Source: Benincasa hispida (taxonomy: Eukaryota; Streptophyta; Magnoliopsida; Cucurbitales; Cucurbitaceae). Taken from it: 64,000 bases of DNA. This document shows positions 1-12,420 of this stretch, piece by piece (within the stretch, counting starts at the first letter, position 1; every line of letters begins with the position of its first letter). Made by a program: the position numbers and the translations under genes. The DNA is taken from NCBI RefSeq assembly GCF_009727055.1, contig NC_052354.1, positions 34,654,050 through 34,718,049 of the forward strand, read 5' to 3'. Below the pieces are notes generated by a model that made no database searches, was not told the DNA's origin, and saw only the letters and a program-made list of their open reading frames with translations.

Positions 1-925
1 TTTCTTTTTCCAACTTCTTCTCAAATATCCATCTGCAAGACATTACCTTCTATTTTGGTGGCAAAATAGTTAATACCTAGGTTTCATTCGTATACAGAGA
101 ACTTATCTCACTATTCATGGCTTTAATTCACTATTTTCTTTATTGACTATTAATAACCTCTTCATAGAATATAAGCTCCTTATCATTTAAGTCATCACAT
201 TGATTTGTATAAGCTACAAAATTTGTTTGACCATATCTCTAAAGTGGTATGATATCTCTCCTTCTATCTCTAGTTAATTAAGAGTAATTAACTAACTCTT
301 CTAAAAATAGTATCTTGCCATTCTTCTTCTATTGAATTTAGATTCACTTATGATTGTTTGAGTAGTTCAATTTAAACAAGATGATTGGAATTTTCTTTAG
401 CTTCCACCTTAGAATAACTTTAATAACATATCTGGCAATGTTTTTAGCTAAGCTTTAGCTTCCACCTTAGAATAACTTCAATAACCCTTTGTTTCTTCTG
501 GATAGTTGATGAACACACATTCCAAAACTCTTAATTGCACCTCTCTTTGACTTATGTGAAGATAGTCCATATATTTAAAAGGTTTTAAAAAGGATAGATT
601 TTGAGGATTCCCTGGTCAAATTTTGAGGATTCTCTTATCAAATTAATGGTAGTACAAGGACTCCTATTAATGGTAAAACAAGTTATAATTACTGCCTTTG
701 CCTAGAAGTTTTTCAGATACTTTTGCTTCAAAAATCATGCATCTAACCCTTTCCATTATTGTCTTATTCTTCTTCTCAACTATACCATTTCGTTTTAGTA
801 TATAGATTACTATTTTGTGTCTAGTTATCACACTTTCAACATAAAAGTTATTGAAGTTTTTTCCTAAGAAGTTTAGACCATTGTTATCTCGCATATAACA
901 CTCAAAGAAATCTGGATTTTGATTA
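1..925 (-). pseudogene. Ty1/Copia pol fragment (integrase)
   Basis: Reading the minus strand from about 925 downward gives the Copia integrase core: an RDNNGLNF segment (the second catalytic Asp region, normally TDNGGEF), then RNGIVEKKNKTIMERVRCM, which holds the catalytic Glu region (normally NGVVERKNRT). Further down, at about 570-480, comes ECVFINYPEETKGY, the conserved GYP region that follows the integrase core. Stops and frame changes separate the pieces. No reverse transcriptase or RNase H is readable in the remaining bases, and the window edge cuts the element. A 31-bp segment is repeated directly at 397-427 and 455-485. The family resembles the plus-strand element at 43361-48588. Dead fragment. 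Confidence 0.8.
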
Positions 926-1194
926 TAAACATGAGTTTCTCTCTAAAATCCCAAGTGCAACTTTCAAAGAGTGGTTTCTTAGTGAGGACACTACAAGAAT
1001 TTTTACCTGTTCCGATATTTTTTTTGCCGATACATTCATTTTCATTGGTATAGGCATATTCATCTCGACGAAAATTTAATGCGTCGGCCAAAATACAATA
1101 ACGTACACTTTTTTTTAAAAAAATTTATGTCGATGAAAATTCAAACATTTTCCGACAAAAATATGTGTGGGGAAAAGTCTTAAAAAACCTCATA

Positions 1195-1470
1195 TTCTCT
1201 TTCCCCCCAATTTTTCCTTTTTTTTTTTTTCCTTTTCTTTTTCTTTTTCCTTTCTCTTTCTATTTTCTCCCTTCTCCTTTCTCTTCTCTTTTTCCGTCCG
1301 ATCCACTCCTTCTTTCTTTTTTTTTTTTTTACGTTATTCTTCTATTTTCTCCCTTCCCGCCGACAACCCATTCCCCTTCTTCTTTAAGTCCCCCACTGAT
1401 TTCATTTCCCTTCCTTTAAGTCCCCCACTGATTAAAATTTCCCCTTTTTTTCCTATTATTTTCCCTTTCT
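1195..1470. repeat. Polypyrimidine tract with short tandem repeat
   Basis: The plus strand is almost pure C/T from about 1195 to 1360, followed by two copies of a roughly 33-bp unit around CTTTAAGTCCCCCACTGATT (about 1383 and 1416). It lies inside the CACTA element. Open frames across it are rich in Phe, Ser and Pro only because of the base composition. Confidence 0.75.
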
Positions 1471-1734
1471 CCCTACATTTTTTACACAAACGGCCATTGT
1501 TCCAATACCGAATGCCAACGCACGCTGTCGCACACTACTATGACCACCACATGCACTAGTTGGTTCTTTTTCTCTTTGCTTTTTTCTAATAAATGTTATT
1601 CGTAGGTTGTGTCTGTGTTATTATTCTTATAAATGGTTTTGTTTCAGATTCGAATTAGGATATAGATTTGTTTATGAATGAAATTGTTATTCGATCATTG
1701 GTATGTGATGAGGGAAATTAGATGTCGATTACTC

Positions 1735-3765
1735 GAAAACTAAAATTCTGTGGAGGCAATATGTGATGCATGTTCTTAAAGTATGCGTTGATTGTCATGC
1801 GGGGGTCATGCGTTGAAATGACTATGTGTTAATGAATGTATGCGATGACCATGCGTCCTGTCACAAGTTTTCTTACGCTCACGCCAAATATAACGCAAAC
1901 GCAAGTTTCTCGAATGATCCGTGGTCGAACTCAGGGACTTGTAGCTGGGTGAATGTCGTAATGTGCATGCGGCGGTTGAATGAAAGAATGATGGAGGGGT
2001 TGCTAAGCTAACACTTCTCCTACTTCTAACTAACAGACAACGCAATGATGATATGAATGAGAGGTAGAGACACGAAAACTCTTGACATGAAACAAATGAA
2101 TGGGAAAATAGATAAAATGTTTACATGTCTTCATTGCAACCCTTAAGAGTGACCGCAAGGGCAACCTTAGTCAACACAAGTCATGCGATCATGCTACACA
2201 CACTTGAGCCTAATTCTAGGACGTATGCGATAGTGTCGGGAAGTTTATGCCTACCTAAACCTCTATAACCTGCTCACGTGCTCTTGCCGCATAAGCGTGA
2301 TGGCTGCATACCACTATATTCTACTTCCTAGACGCATGCAATATCCTATCCATAGGGTGCATACACTGTGTAAAAGCAAACAGAGCTTATCTCTAAGTTC
2401 CCCATTCTTGCTTATGTGTTCCAATCCGCTCTCTCGAGTCTTAGATTTAGGTTTTAGACTACTTTCTCAAGTATGCCTAAATGATGATTGATGCGCTCAT
2501 AAGTAAACTTAATCAACCTAAGATTATTCCTATCTCTGGTGAATAATAGCTTACATTGCTTGATGCGACCAACCACTTACCCTCCCGGACAGTTACTTGT
2601 TGCTAACTTTACTCATAGATAAGCACTGCATTAGCTTCACACTAAGCAAATAAAGTTTACTCACACACTCACGCAATGCATACCTCTCGGTGGTTTGCTA
2701 CATGCTTTATATCTCTAATCCACATGACTAAGTATGCGATACTCTAGCAATCTCACTAAGTGATGCAATGAAAGTTAAAGATGCTAAGTAAAGAAGATAG
2801 AGATGGAATCAGAGGAAACATAGAAATGCATTGAACACATAATGTATTAATTCCTTAATCACAAAATGTAATACAATACAATATAAGAAAAGAAGAGAAA
2901 ATGAAATGACCAGCTGGAAGTAAAGACTTGCTTCCAACAGATGTGCATCAAGGCTGCCAATGGTGCCATGGATGGGTGGTGGAACTGACTCTTTCGAGAT
3001 ATAGCTCCGATCGAAGGCTCCGGTCGTCACTCGAAATGGATGAAGAAAAAGAAGAACTCTCAAGCTTTCTTCTCACGCATTTATCTGGATCACAAGGATC
3101 CGCCCTAAGGCGAACCTCAAGCGAAAACCATGGATAAGTTGAAATTCTGCTCATCGGCTTCTTTATGTAAAGCTTGGATCGTCGACAGCATTAATGGACT
3201 ACTCTGATTCTGACATTCGCGACGCATTAGTCCTTTCTGAATCTCTGCGGCTAACGGCATGATAGGTCAAATGTCAACATCAGCTTTTGATTTTCCCGAG
3301 ATGTACATTGATGCGTTCATTCCACCAATCTTACATTGATCCCTCTATTATGTGTTATTGTGTAGCCGCAATCATTCAGTGACCGCATTCGCTTAATACT
3401 GCAACTTCGACATGATGACCGCAATCGCTTGACGAGCGCAACTCTCATGAGATGGACGCATGCGGCTGATTACCGCAACACCCATGCGTTGATCAAACGT
3501 GTTCGCCTTTGCGATGGAGAGTTTCTCCACATGTCGTCGTCTATGCGGTGGTCCAGCTTTCGCGTTTGCGTCCACTTCCTGCGTTAGCTACAAAAATAGA
3601 ACATTAAACGCATAATAATGGGTTAGCTAAGATTCATCATGCTGAACGACGCAAGTTCATTTTCTCATGAATTTCTAACATAATTGCCGCATATTCTGCT
3701 TAACAGCCCTCATAATTCTAAATAAAAGGCCTAAGATGACATGTATTTCTGCATGTCATCAGTTT
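1735..3765. repeat. GC-richer repeat-like block inside the CACTA element
   Basis: This 2-kb block has visibly more G+C than its surroundings and is dense in words such as GCATGC, TGCGAT, ATGCGT and GACGCA. Its right edge coincides with the inverted repeat at 3735-3760. It could be a nested LTR or a captured host fragment. I looked for TG...CA ends with a matching 5-bp duplication and found none, so the class is undecided. No protein is recognised: the short open frames within it show no known motif. Confidence 0.4.
3735..3760. repeat. Perfect 9-bp inverted repeat
   Basis: GATGACATG and CATGTCATC are separated by eight bases, and the composition changes just beyond. It may mark the end of the GC-richer block. 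Confidence 0.7.
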
Positions 3766-4422
3766 GTTTATGGATGGATATAATGAATGATGGATTATTT
3801 GTATATTTTGGTTTTAATTTTGTACATAAGATTCATTTTTTAAAATTGAAGTTTAATCTTTCCTTTTTATGGATATAATATGCTTTAATTTTTATGAAAT
3901 TGCTAAGGATGTTTAAAGAAAATTAACTAAATTTCACACATTTTACTTGCTAGTGTTAAATCATCTACTGGCCTGAAAAACTTAAGTTGATAGGTAAATG
4001 TAAATTTGATATCATATCATTTAAGAGAAACTCTAGTAAATAATCATTTAAAAAAAAAAAAAAACTCTAGTAAAATTAGAAAATGGAAATATTTGACCAT
4101 TTTTCCTTACTAATGTTCTCGTCACATGCTTGATGCAGACCAACTCTTTTGTAAAGTAAGAAATTGTACTAGAAATGTAGTTATTTCTCTCTTGTTCTCA
4201 TCATAAAGGCCTAAACTTAGAGATGATAGAAAATCTCCTTCATATAACAAAAACTTAGACATTCTTTATTCATTTGGTTCAACGATGAATAAGGATTGGA
4301 TTCAGCTTAGAGATAGATTCTCAAGAGAGTATATTGATGGAGTTGCAAAATTCATGGAAGTGGCAAAGTGTCATGTAAATGGAGAGGGAAAAACGAGATG
4401 CCCATGTAAATATGTGTGTTGT

Positions 4423-4625
4423 GTGGCTATCCTGCAGTTATGGTAGCCACTTCAAATACGAGTGTTGTAGTGGATTTAGGAACTTTATTTGTTTGTTTTG
4501 TGGCTATCCTGTAATTATGGTTGTCACTTCAAATATGAGTGTTGTAGTGGATTTAGGAACTTCATTTGTTTGTTTTGTGGCTATCCTACAGTTATGGTAG
4601 CCACTTTAAATATGTATGTTTTAGT
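4423..4625. repeat. 77-bp tandem repeat, about 2.6 copies
   Basis: Units begin with GTGGCTATCCT at 4423, 4500 and 4577, spaced exactly 77 bp. They run through GGTAGCCACTT/GGTTGTCACTT and GTTGTAGTGGATTTAGGAAC. Because 77 is not a multiple of three, the reading frame shifts between copies, which argues against a coding role. It lies inside the CACTA element. Confidence 0.85.
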
Positions 4626-4645
4626 GTACTTGTTGCCACTTAGTA

Positions 4646-4955
4646 GTTTAAATGACGTTTAGGTGGAAATTAGGATGCCTTCGTAGCTTAGGGAGGTGTT
4701 GTAATTGTTTTTTTAAATTATCTAGAAGTCTAATTGTGCACTTTAAATGAACTTTATTCTTGGATTTATTTGTAGGGATCCGAGAGTTGAGTTTAATGCT
4801 TTTAAGACTATCTAATGACGGGTTTAGCCTTGAAATAAATTTAGGTGGATTTAGAGGGGCAAGATTCACTTCGACGCTTTCTATGCATTTGTTGCTATTT
4901 TGTGGTTTAAATGACGTTTAGGTGGAACTAGGACACGTTCGTAGCTTGGGAAGGG
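4646..4955. repeat. Spaced direct repeat, two copies
   Basis: GTTTAAATGACGTTTAGGTG begins at 4646 and again at 4905 (259 bp apart), each followed by a diverged TTCGTAGCTT...GGAGG segment. About 50 bp of each copy can be aligned. Confidence 0.7.
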
Positions 4956-5595
4956 AGGGGGAATGTATATGTTGTATATATTGCTCATAATGTAGGGAGA
5001 GGTTAACATCTTAATTATAACCATTTTAATCACTTTTTAGATAGTAAAATCGTTGTTTATGGTGTTCATGTTTTAATTATGAACAATGACAACTTGTTTG
5101 TAGCTTGAGAGAGGGATCATTCCTCATAACCATTTTAAACATTTTGTTTTCCCTATTTCAGTTTAATCATGTAAATTCTTAAAGATCATTTTCTTGGAGA
5201 TTGCAAGAAGATTTTGTGAGATGACTACTTAGTTTGGTTTAGTATCTCACTTATTTTAGCTTAAGGAAGATTAAACTGTTTTTGGTATAAGGGATTTGTA
5301 AGAAGTTAGAAAAGCTCAAATATAATTGTATATACAGTTTTTGTTCGTAAAATTTTATAGCTTGTGTATTGAGTATTAGTCTTATTTTTAAATATATAAG
5401 CTTACTTTTGTTATATTCATTCTCGATAGATTTGTTTGAAGATTAATTTTTATTTGTGGATAATTAGGTATTAAGGAAATAAAAATTTGTTATTTAATTG
5501 TTACAACAAATATATAAAATTATAAACAACTTATGCCGACGTAAATAAACGTTGCAGAAATCTGTCTATTGAATTGAAATTTTGTTGTTTAGGAC

Positions 5596-5633
5596 CTGTC
5601 TCTTATACACATCTAGATGTGTATAAGAGACAG
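5596..5633. other. Nextera junction adapter (artefact), copy 1
   Basis: This is an exact 38-bp palindrome: the Tn5 mosaic end CTGTCTCTTATACACATCT followed by its reverse complement. It is the Nextera mate-pair junction sequence and is not plant DNA. TTTAGGAC occurs on both sides of it (ending at 5595 and starting at 5635), which suggests that overlapping read ends were joined around the adapter. Confidence 0.97.
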
Positions 5634-5690
5634 ATTTAGGACTATGCTTTTCCCGACGCAAATTGTATTTTGTTGGAAAAACACATATGC

Positions 5691-5728
5691 CTGTCTCTTA
5701 TACACATCTAGATGTGTATAAGAGACAG
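5691..5728. other. Nextera junction adapter (artefact), copy 2
   Basis: A second exact copy of the 38-bp adapter palindrome, 57 bp after the first. TATGC precedes it and GCATA follows, so the flanks extend the palindrome by five bases. The bases between the two copies were probably placed by gap filling with untrimmed mate-pair reads. Confidence 0.97.
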
Positions 5729-5807
5729 GCATAACCTATCCTGACATTTTTAATACTTTGCCCGACGTTTTTTTGCGTGGGGAAATGTGAAAATTCTTGT
5801 AGTGGGA

Positions 5808-6464
5808 CTAAGGTCAAACATGATAATTTTTGTTCCAAACTGACCTAGTAATGATATTTAACTCAATTTCAGCAGATTGGAAAACAACAATATTCATATA
5901 TGGTTATGAAATATAAATGACAGAAAACATAAAATTTAGTGGAGATATGTGGATATTTCAGATTGCACAATGAAGAAGCAAAATATGTATGTAATGAAAA
6001 TGTTCGAAAATGAGAAATGGAGTTAAGATGAACAACATCAATCATTTAAACATTCACAAGGGTTTCAGTTAATATTCGTAACCACATACATAGATTCACT
6101 CTCTCAATGAGTAAGCCACATTAGTCATAATCTATGATGCATGCTTTAGGTTACTTGAATGTAGGGTTATCTTTATCTCTGAGGATACTTCATACTTTGC
6201 TTAATGAAATCTACAATCACTTACTCTCTTGAGTAGTTAACTATTACTACTTGATCTGATTAGCTAGATAGAACCAAGATTAAGAATGCATACACATTAA
6301 GAAAAATGAACCTCTACCCAAATTATGTTCGTCGCAATGATGAGATATCAACTCACTAGAGATTTAGCTACGCATGGTTGAAGAAAAGATAAGAGTGGAA
6401 AGGATGAAGAAGATGAAGTTCATGAGGTATTGATAAATAAAACAGTAGCTACAAGGGTTTGAAT
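5808..6464. other. No gene seen
   Basis: AT-rich sequence between the CACTA element and the solo LTR. I see no coding motif, RNA gene or repeat boundary. Confidence 0.5.
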
Positions 6465-8311
6465 TATAGGGATCGAATCCCACCGGAAGAATGTGAACGC
6501 CCTGCATCTCGGAAATCAATTTTTGAATAAACAAAAATAGTGTTCTAAAACAAAACATATGAAAGATAAACATATAAAATAACATGCATTGGAGAAAAAA
6601 AACTGAGAGAACCATTCTTACCTTTGAAGATTCCCGAGCTCCACGAAAAATCCACTCGATCTTGGCACAAACTTCTTCTAAATCGAACTTGAACATAACC
6701 ACGAGAATAACCTTATTATTCTCAAGGATTCCAATAGAAGGATAGGTGGTATGCAATTAATTGGAAGAGGAAGAGGAAAGAGCTTTCTCTTAGAGAGTAA
6801 ACAAAGGATTTTTGTTTTGGTGGCTAGGGTAAATTCACCAAATGAAATTCTTGTCCTAAAAGGGTCATAAGATAGAATTTATATGGAGAAGTGTTAACCC
6901 CTTCTCCAAGTCTTTCCTTACTTACCCTTGTACTAATTAATTAAATATACATTATTTAATTAATTAAGTACATTAATTAAATAATCATCTATATATTAAA
7001 TTCAATTTAATATATATATTTAATTAACATAAATAAACATCTTATGTTTATGCGTATCACCTCTCTATTAATTTAATTAATTAATTCTTTATGAATCTAA
7101 TTCACTTGAATCAAATATTTGAATATCATTCAAATATTTCTCTCCAACTTAACTTAAAATATATATCACCTCTATGATCAATTATATATTAATCACATTA
7201 ATATACAATTTCCTCACATTAATATACAATTTTCTCAAATTAATTTGAACAATTCAAATCATTCCTCTTTAATATCCTTTAGTGAGCTAACAAGGGGACG
7301 TGGTGGACTTACAGATCAGAAGCTATAACGATATGAGATTAATTGGCTAAACTCATTAACCAAATTAATCAATATTCGTTAACTGTGAGTACACGCTACT
7401 AAAGACACACAGCTACACTCTTCTCATTGCAGATATATTTTTGTGTCCACGAATATAGACCAATAACGGCAAGTTCGTCCTTCACGAGTGCCCATAACAC
7501 CAACTGGGTCAAATTATCGTTTTACCCTTGGGTTACCTGTATATTCTTAAGTATTAGTGCTTCTCTAATGAACAACCTGTTTATAGTCAAACCAATAAAT
7601 AGAAACCCCTCTCGAGCTAGTGAGAAGGCGGGGTTCTTTGTTCAAGTCTCGGAGACATCACTTAAGGGAACACTCATTTACTTACTCTGAAGCTAGGAAT
7701 GAGTGAATTTCATCTTGTGTTATTATGTTCTTAGCTTCCCACTCGGTCTTGTCCCCAAAATAATAGGCTTATTAAGTCAATAAACTGGTCACTCTCACCC
7801 ATACAAATCAACAGAAAATCTCTCGTGAATAGGAGTTCATAATACACTCAGGATTAAGACTAAGTTGCCTAGGTCATCCAATTGAAATAAGAACCAAACT
7901 AGTTAAGACGTTATATCTAGTGGTTACTATTTCACGGTCCAGTTTTATGCAAACTCATTGCATAGAATACCCCAACTCGAGTGTCACCTACACGAACGCG
8001 TTGGGTCATTGCATATCAAATACAAAGTGGTTTGTATCCATAGTGTCATCAAGATAAGGTATCCAGTCTTATTCCTATATTATAGACCATTTAGGCTTTT
8101 TATTGAACATTAATCTCCATATGTCTCCATATACAATTCAAGACTCATAAGATAGTCTTAGATGTTAGTTTATTGGACTTAGGGTTATTAAGACAAAATA
8201 GAATACAACACAATCAATAACATTTATTGAATTGACATTAATATCTCTTTATTGATGATGGTAAATTGATAACATTTACTATCTACGAGTTTTAGGGTAT
8301 AAAGCCCAACG
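6465..8311 (-). mobile_element. Solo LTR, family 1 (Copia-type), 1.85 kb
   Basis: TGAAT flanks both ends (6460-6464 and 8312-8316). On the minus strand it starts TTGGGCTTTATACCCTAAAA and ends GATTCGATCCCTATA. The expected TG...CA termini are each mutated by one base. The 1847-bp length matches the sister copy at 17209-19061 (1853 bp), and the text aligns with that copy and with 52945-54096, for example around AACTCATTAACCAAATTAAT. A candidate TATA box (CATATAAATTC on minus) lies near 6880. TCTTCAAAGGTAAG (minus, 6617-6630) is the splice-donor-like site shared by the family. No internal domain lies next to it, so recombination between two LTRs is the likely origin. Confidence 0.8.
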
Positions 8312-8316
8312 TGAAT

Positions 8317-10220
8317 GACAATGTGAAATAAAAATAAAGAGAATGTGATGGATGAAAAATGGTAGAATAAGCTTCCAATAACAATGTCTTGCTTCCCATT
8401 AGCTTGAACTCCATGTTGCTCCCATGCAATGGTTGTGATGGACAGGCAGAAGGAAGAAGGAGACCCTCTCGAGCACACTGGTTTCCGACGTGAAGAATGA
8501 TTTTTCAGGTATGAATTATTTTGATATTGTCTCTCTTTCAGGGTCACTCTTTATAAAGCTAGACATGAGGAACATTCTTTGTCACATAGAACCACAATAA
8601 ACACTCCTTGTAATTGTTGGTGGTCCCCTTCTATGTGTTGGGTATAGCTTTGCCACATATCTACTCACTCCTGCTTCATTGTGTCCTTGTTGTAGATAGT
8701 CCCTTCAACGCAAGGGTTTACTCCTTTTCTTTTTCACCTATTTTCCTGCATTTTTAATAGATTTACGATTGAAATCACATAGATCTCAGTTTTCCGACCA
8801 GCTAAATGCAAGGTAATTTTGTCATATTTTCTCACAATGTTAAGAAAATTTCCATCAAATACAACTAATTATTCTAATTCTAAGACACAATAATCTATAT
8901 TTTTACAAGTTATCAACCATTATATATCCTTAAAAACTTTACTCTCTTATCAGTTTGATTTTCAACAATAGATTTCCAGTATTTAAACTTATCAAAAGTT
9001 TGATATTTTGACTTTAAAATGAAGACCCATATCTTTCTTGAGTAGTTATTTATAAGGGAGAGAAAATACCTTGAGTCACTTCAAGATGGTATTCTTGTTG
9101 GTCACTCATGATAAGAACTATGTATGAGAATTTTATAAAACTATAGGGGACTTTTTATGAGGTTTTATCCAATCAAAAGGACTAAATTCAAACTTTTTTC
9201 AATCCATAAGACTAAATTTATAACTAAACCTAAGTTTAAAAATTAGTCTTTCAAAGTTATTTTTTTTTATCGAATTGGCTAAATAATAATAATAACTTTC
9301 ATGCAAAGAAATATAATGTGTGAATATGTTTTCAAAATTTAGAATAAAAATGCTATTAAATAACAAAAGGTTTTGAAAAATCTACAAATAACAAGTAGTA
9401 GGGACTAATTTTAAGATTTCTTAAAAGTGTGGGGACTAAAATTGAACAAATTTCAAAGTATAGGGATCAAAATGATATTTGGACCTTCAGAAAATTTGTT
9501 ATTTAATAAAAAACATATATATAATCTTAAGTTTTCAAATACATGAAACAAATCTTCGAACCAAATTTATTTGTAGATATCTTTTCAAAGCCACCTAGAA
9601 AAAGAAAATCATGTAACTTCTTCATGAACTATTTTGCAGCAAGAATACATTGCCTTTGTAATAGTAAATATGGTGGAACAATCTAAAGAGCGCTAGGTCA
9701 TTCCTAAAAGACTAGTGACAATATTTTAGAAAATTCAAAAAATAACTATCTTTCAAAACTGCACCCACATTTCCGTCATCTATTCTAATTTTCCTATTCG
9801 TTTTGGTATTGTATACCTAGTATTTTTTACTCATGGAATTTCAATATAGATAGTGGATTACAAGAAAATTCTTTTATTTCTAATCAATTAAAATGAATTA
9901 ATTAAATAATTAATAAGCTACAAAAACTAAAATGTCCTTAAAAAAATTATTTACTTATTCAAATTTATTACTTCAAAATTTTATTTTTATTTACTTATTG
10001 AGATTTTTTTACTTAAAAAAAAATTCAATAACTAAATCAAAATTTTAAAAAATGGTAACATAGTAATTAATTTTATTTGTTCTCATCATTTTGATTTTCA
10101 AATTCCAATCTAGATGTAAATACTTTTAAAAAAATCACTGAGACTTCCTATTGAAATTATGCTTTTGTTGAAAAATAAAATCTACATTAACGAATGAATT
10201 TATTTAAAATTATTTATTTA
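8317..10220. other. No gene seen; AT-rich
   Basis: No coding motif, RNA gene or clear transposon end is visible. The open frame at 8224-8547 (minus) overlaps the LTR edge and shows no known motif. Confidence 0.5.
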
Positions 10221-10224
10221 CAAG

Positions 10225-10330
10225 CTTCGTCAGCCGATGATATAACATGATATTAGAATAAAAAGTTCTTCGTTCAAACCTCTGAAATTTACCTTTACCT
10301 ATCTATTTGAGCTCTTGAGTCAATCAGTGA
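10225..10330 (+). repeat. Possible SINE-like fragment
   Basis: ATGATATTAGAATA followed some 20 bases later by GTTCAAACCTCTG recalls the A and B promoter boxes of tRNA-derived SINEs (TGGTATCAGAGC ... GGTTCGAACC). Both boxes are degenerate and no A-tail or target duplication is seen. Confidence 0.25.
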
Positions 10331-11159
10331 TTTAACACCAACCATTTCTCAATCCATGCACGGGCTCTTAAAGAGACAAAAGAATCAAGATGGAACCTTT
10401 ATTACGGTACACAATGGAGGCTTTTGTATTATCAACGTCGTAGTAATGGCAAATGATGTTGTCATCATTCATATCGACGCGAAGTTCTCGACCAAGACTG
10501 CACCCAAGGTTGGAATGAGTGGACAAATAGGAGAATTGCATGAAATAATAGTAACAATAATAAACTTTGAAGATTGTTAAAGGAAAGAAAAAAGGGCAAA
10601 GGGAGTAAAGTAACCCAAAAAATATGGTGTGAGTCTCATGGATTAAGGAATGAGAAAGAGATTGATCACCATTTCAGTTCTAAACCTGCTCCCATTCGAT
10701 CATAATCTACCTCATGCTTACTTCTTGTTACTTTTTAATTTAGACCAAATGTTTACTATCTTTGAGTACTTTTAAACTTGTAGAACCTGGATTGATTGGA
10801 TTTTTAATGTTTAGGTTGAATTAGGACAATGAAAAAAAGAAGAAGAGATTATGAATCGATTAGGTAATTAAGTTTAAAAAAATTATATGTTTTGTCCTTG
10901 AGGTTTGATGATCACGAGTTTTATTTCTAATTGGTGATCTTTAAAGTTTCTACAACTAGCTAATACTTTAGTCCTTGAGATTCTTAAAATAGTTTGAAAT
11001 ATGCATGATTTATTATACTCTATTAATTGTTAGTAAACTTAACAAGTAGATGATGTAGAACTTACTAGCTTATAGTACCAATAATGTGCTATATTGCTCT
11101 GCTTATTACAAAAAAATGTGCTATCTTTAAATTAGTGATTTTACACATATCGAGCATCA

Positions 11160-12420
11160 AAGAGGTAGATCTAGGCTTTAGTGACGAAATAGAGCTAAAA
11201 TAGACTGAAACAAAGCTTAAACACGTCAATCGAGATACAAGAGGACCAAGGAGTCCATATGACAAAGCATTGCAACGCTAGCTCGATGCCACCCTCCATG
11301 TTGGGTGGCGTTGAGAGACAGAGAGCATAGTTTTGAGGCAACAGGCAAGCGTCGCGATGCTATGAAGAAGATATACGCACACACACCCGTCAGGGCTACA
11401 ACACTGCGCTGCCATCCAAGGCTTCCTTATGTGGGAGTGCCGCAGTGCTGTGACGATTATTACAGAAAGATCATTAGCCACCTAGGATTTTTATCATTGG
11501 ATCCCAGCTGATTTCCATAGTTTTTCTCTCTATTTTCTCCTATTCTTTGACCTCTTGATGTATCCGAACAATTTCTCCTTGATCTTCATGTCGATCATGG
11601 GCTAAGAAGGTAATTCTAGCTTAGGTGTAGAGTGATTTTTCTCGTTTTTATACACTTGTGAGGTTTAGATTGTTTTATAACAATTCTTTATATTCTCTTT
11701 CAATTCTTTCTCTTGTTATGAATGTTTATGATTGTATGTCCGTTTGAGGATGTATGATCATTAGTTAAGGCTTAATTTGCAATACATGACATTTAATTAT
11801 TTATTAATCTACAAGTAGTGATAGGTTAAATTAGCTTGTAAGTTGTGTATTGACTTCAACGAACACTAATTAATTAATCTATGGAAGAATTACATTAAAT
11901 GACTAATTAGGCATTTCCTTTTAGGAATTCATCTTAACAAATTCCTTCATCTTTATGTAGTTAGTCATCTAATTATGATGCAAATTGGGGACTTAGCTAA
12001 GGTTAGATTATATAGGATAATTTCGACTCCTACCTTACATTTCTCGGTGAATTGGCTAAGGTTAGATCATATAGGAATTATCCAATGAACCTATGATTGA
12101 GTTGCAAATTGGGGAATTAACTCGAAAGCCTAAGCTATATCGTTTAATCATTTAAATTCAATCTCTCTTTTATTTTTTTTGCAATTTATTTTTCTCGCAA
12201 TCAACCAACTCAATCTCAACCCCCCCCCCCTTCCCGGTTACCTCAGGATTGTAAACAATTTAATAGAGAAACTCAACGATTCTCTCAGTTTGACACGTGC
12301 TACCACTACTAAAAATTAGATAGAAATAGTTAATTTATTTGACCCAAAATTAGGCGACAAGCCGATCACTAGCTAATTAAAAGATCTATTAATTTTATAT
12401 TACATTTTTTGGTGATTGGA
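11160..12420 (+). repeat. Unclassified retroelement-like region
   Basis: A GC-richer stretch (11265-11480) is followed by T-rich sequence (11515-11720) and then by two copies of CTAAGGTTAGATTATATAGG-type text (about 11998 and 12057). The order resembles the LTR and leader regions of plant Gypsy elements, but I found no LTR pair, primer site or protein motif. Short overlapping open frames on both strands at 11278-11511 have no recognisable product. Confidence 0.3.

Larger units (their letters stand above)
989..5804. mobile_element. CACTA-type DNA transposon, non-autonomous
   Basis: The left end starts CACTACAAGAATTTTTAC (989-1006). The right end is its reverse complement with one difference (5787-5804). 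The 3-bp sequence GGA lies immediately outside both ends (986-988 and 5805-5807), the target duplication length of CACTA elements. Subterminal CCGACG/CGTCGG words recur near both ends (1040-1085 and 5535-5770). No transposase reading frame is visible, so the element would depend on enzyme supplied elsewhere. The assembled length of 4816 bp includes 76 bp of artificial adapter sequence near the right end, so the true length is smaller and the right subterminal sequence is uncertain. Confidence 0.85.

Noticed and set aside
1165..1559. Phe/Ser/Pro-rich open frames
   Set aside because: They are translations of a polypyrimidine tract inside a CACTA element, with no motif.
2297..3575. Several 60-84 codon open frames on both strands
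   Set aside because: They overlap on opposite strands, show no motif and arise from the GC-richer repeat block.
1735..3765. A solo LTR bounded by the TGATG...CATCA ends
   Set aside because: No matching 5-bp flanks could be found at the candidate ends, so only a repeat-like block is reported.
6464..6485. GGATCGAATCCC as a tRNA B box
   Set aside because: It is the 3' end of an LTR; no cloverleaf can be drawn around it.
10356..10580. 74-codon open frame as a gene
   Set aside because: No family motif, promoter or neighbouring exon; the length is expected by chance in this much sequence.
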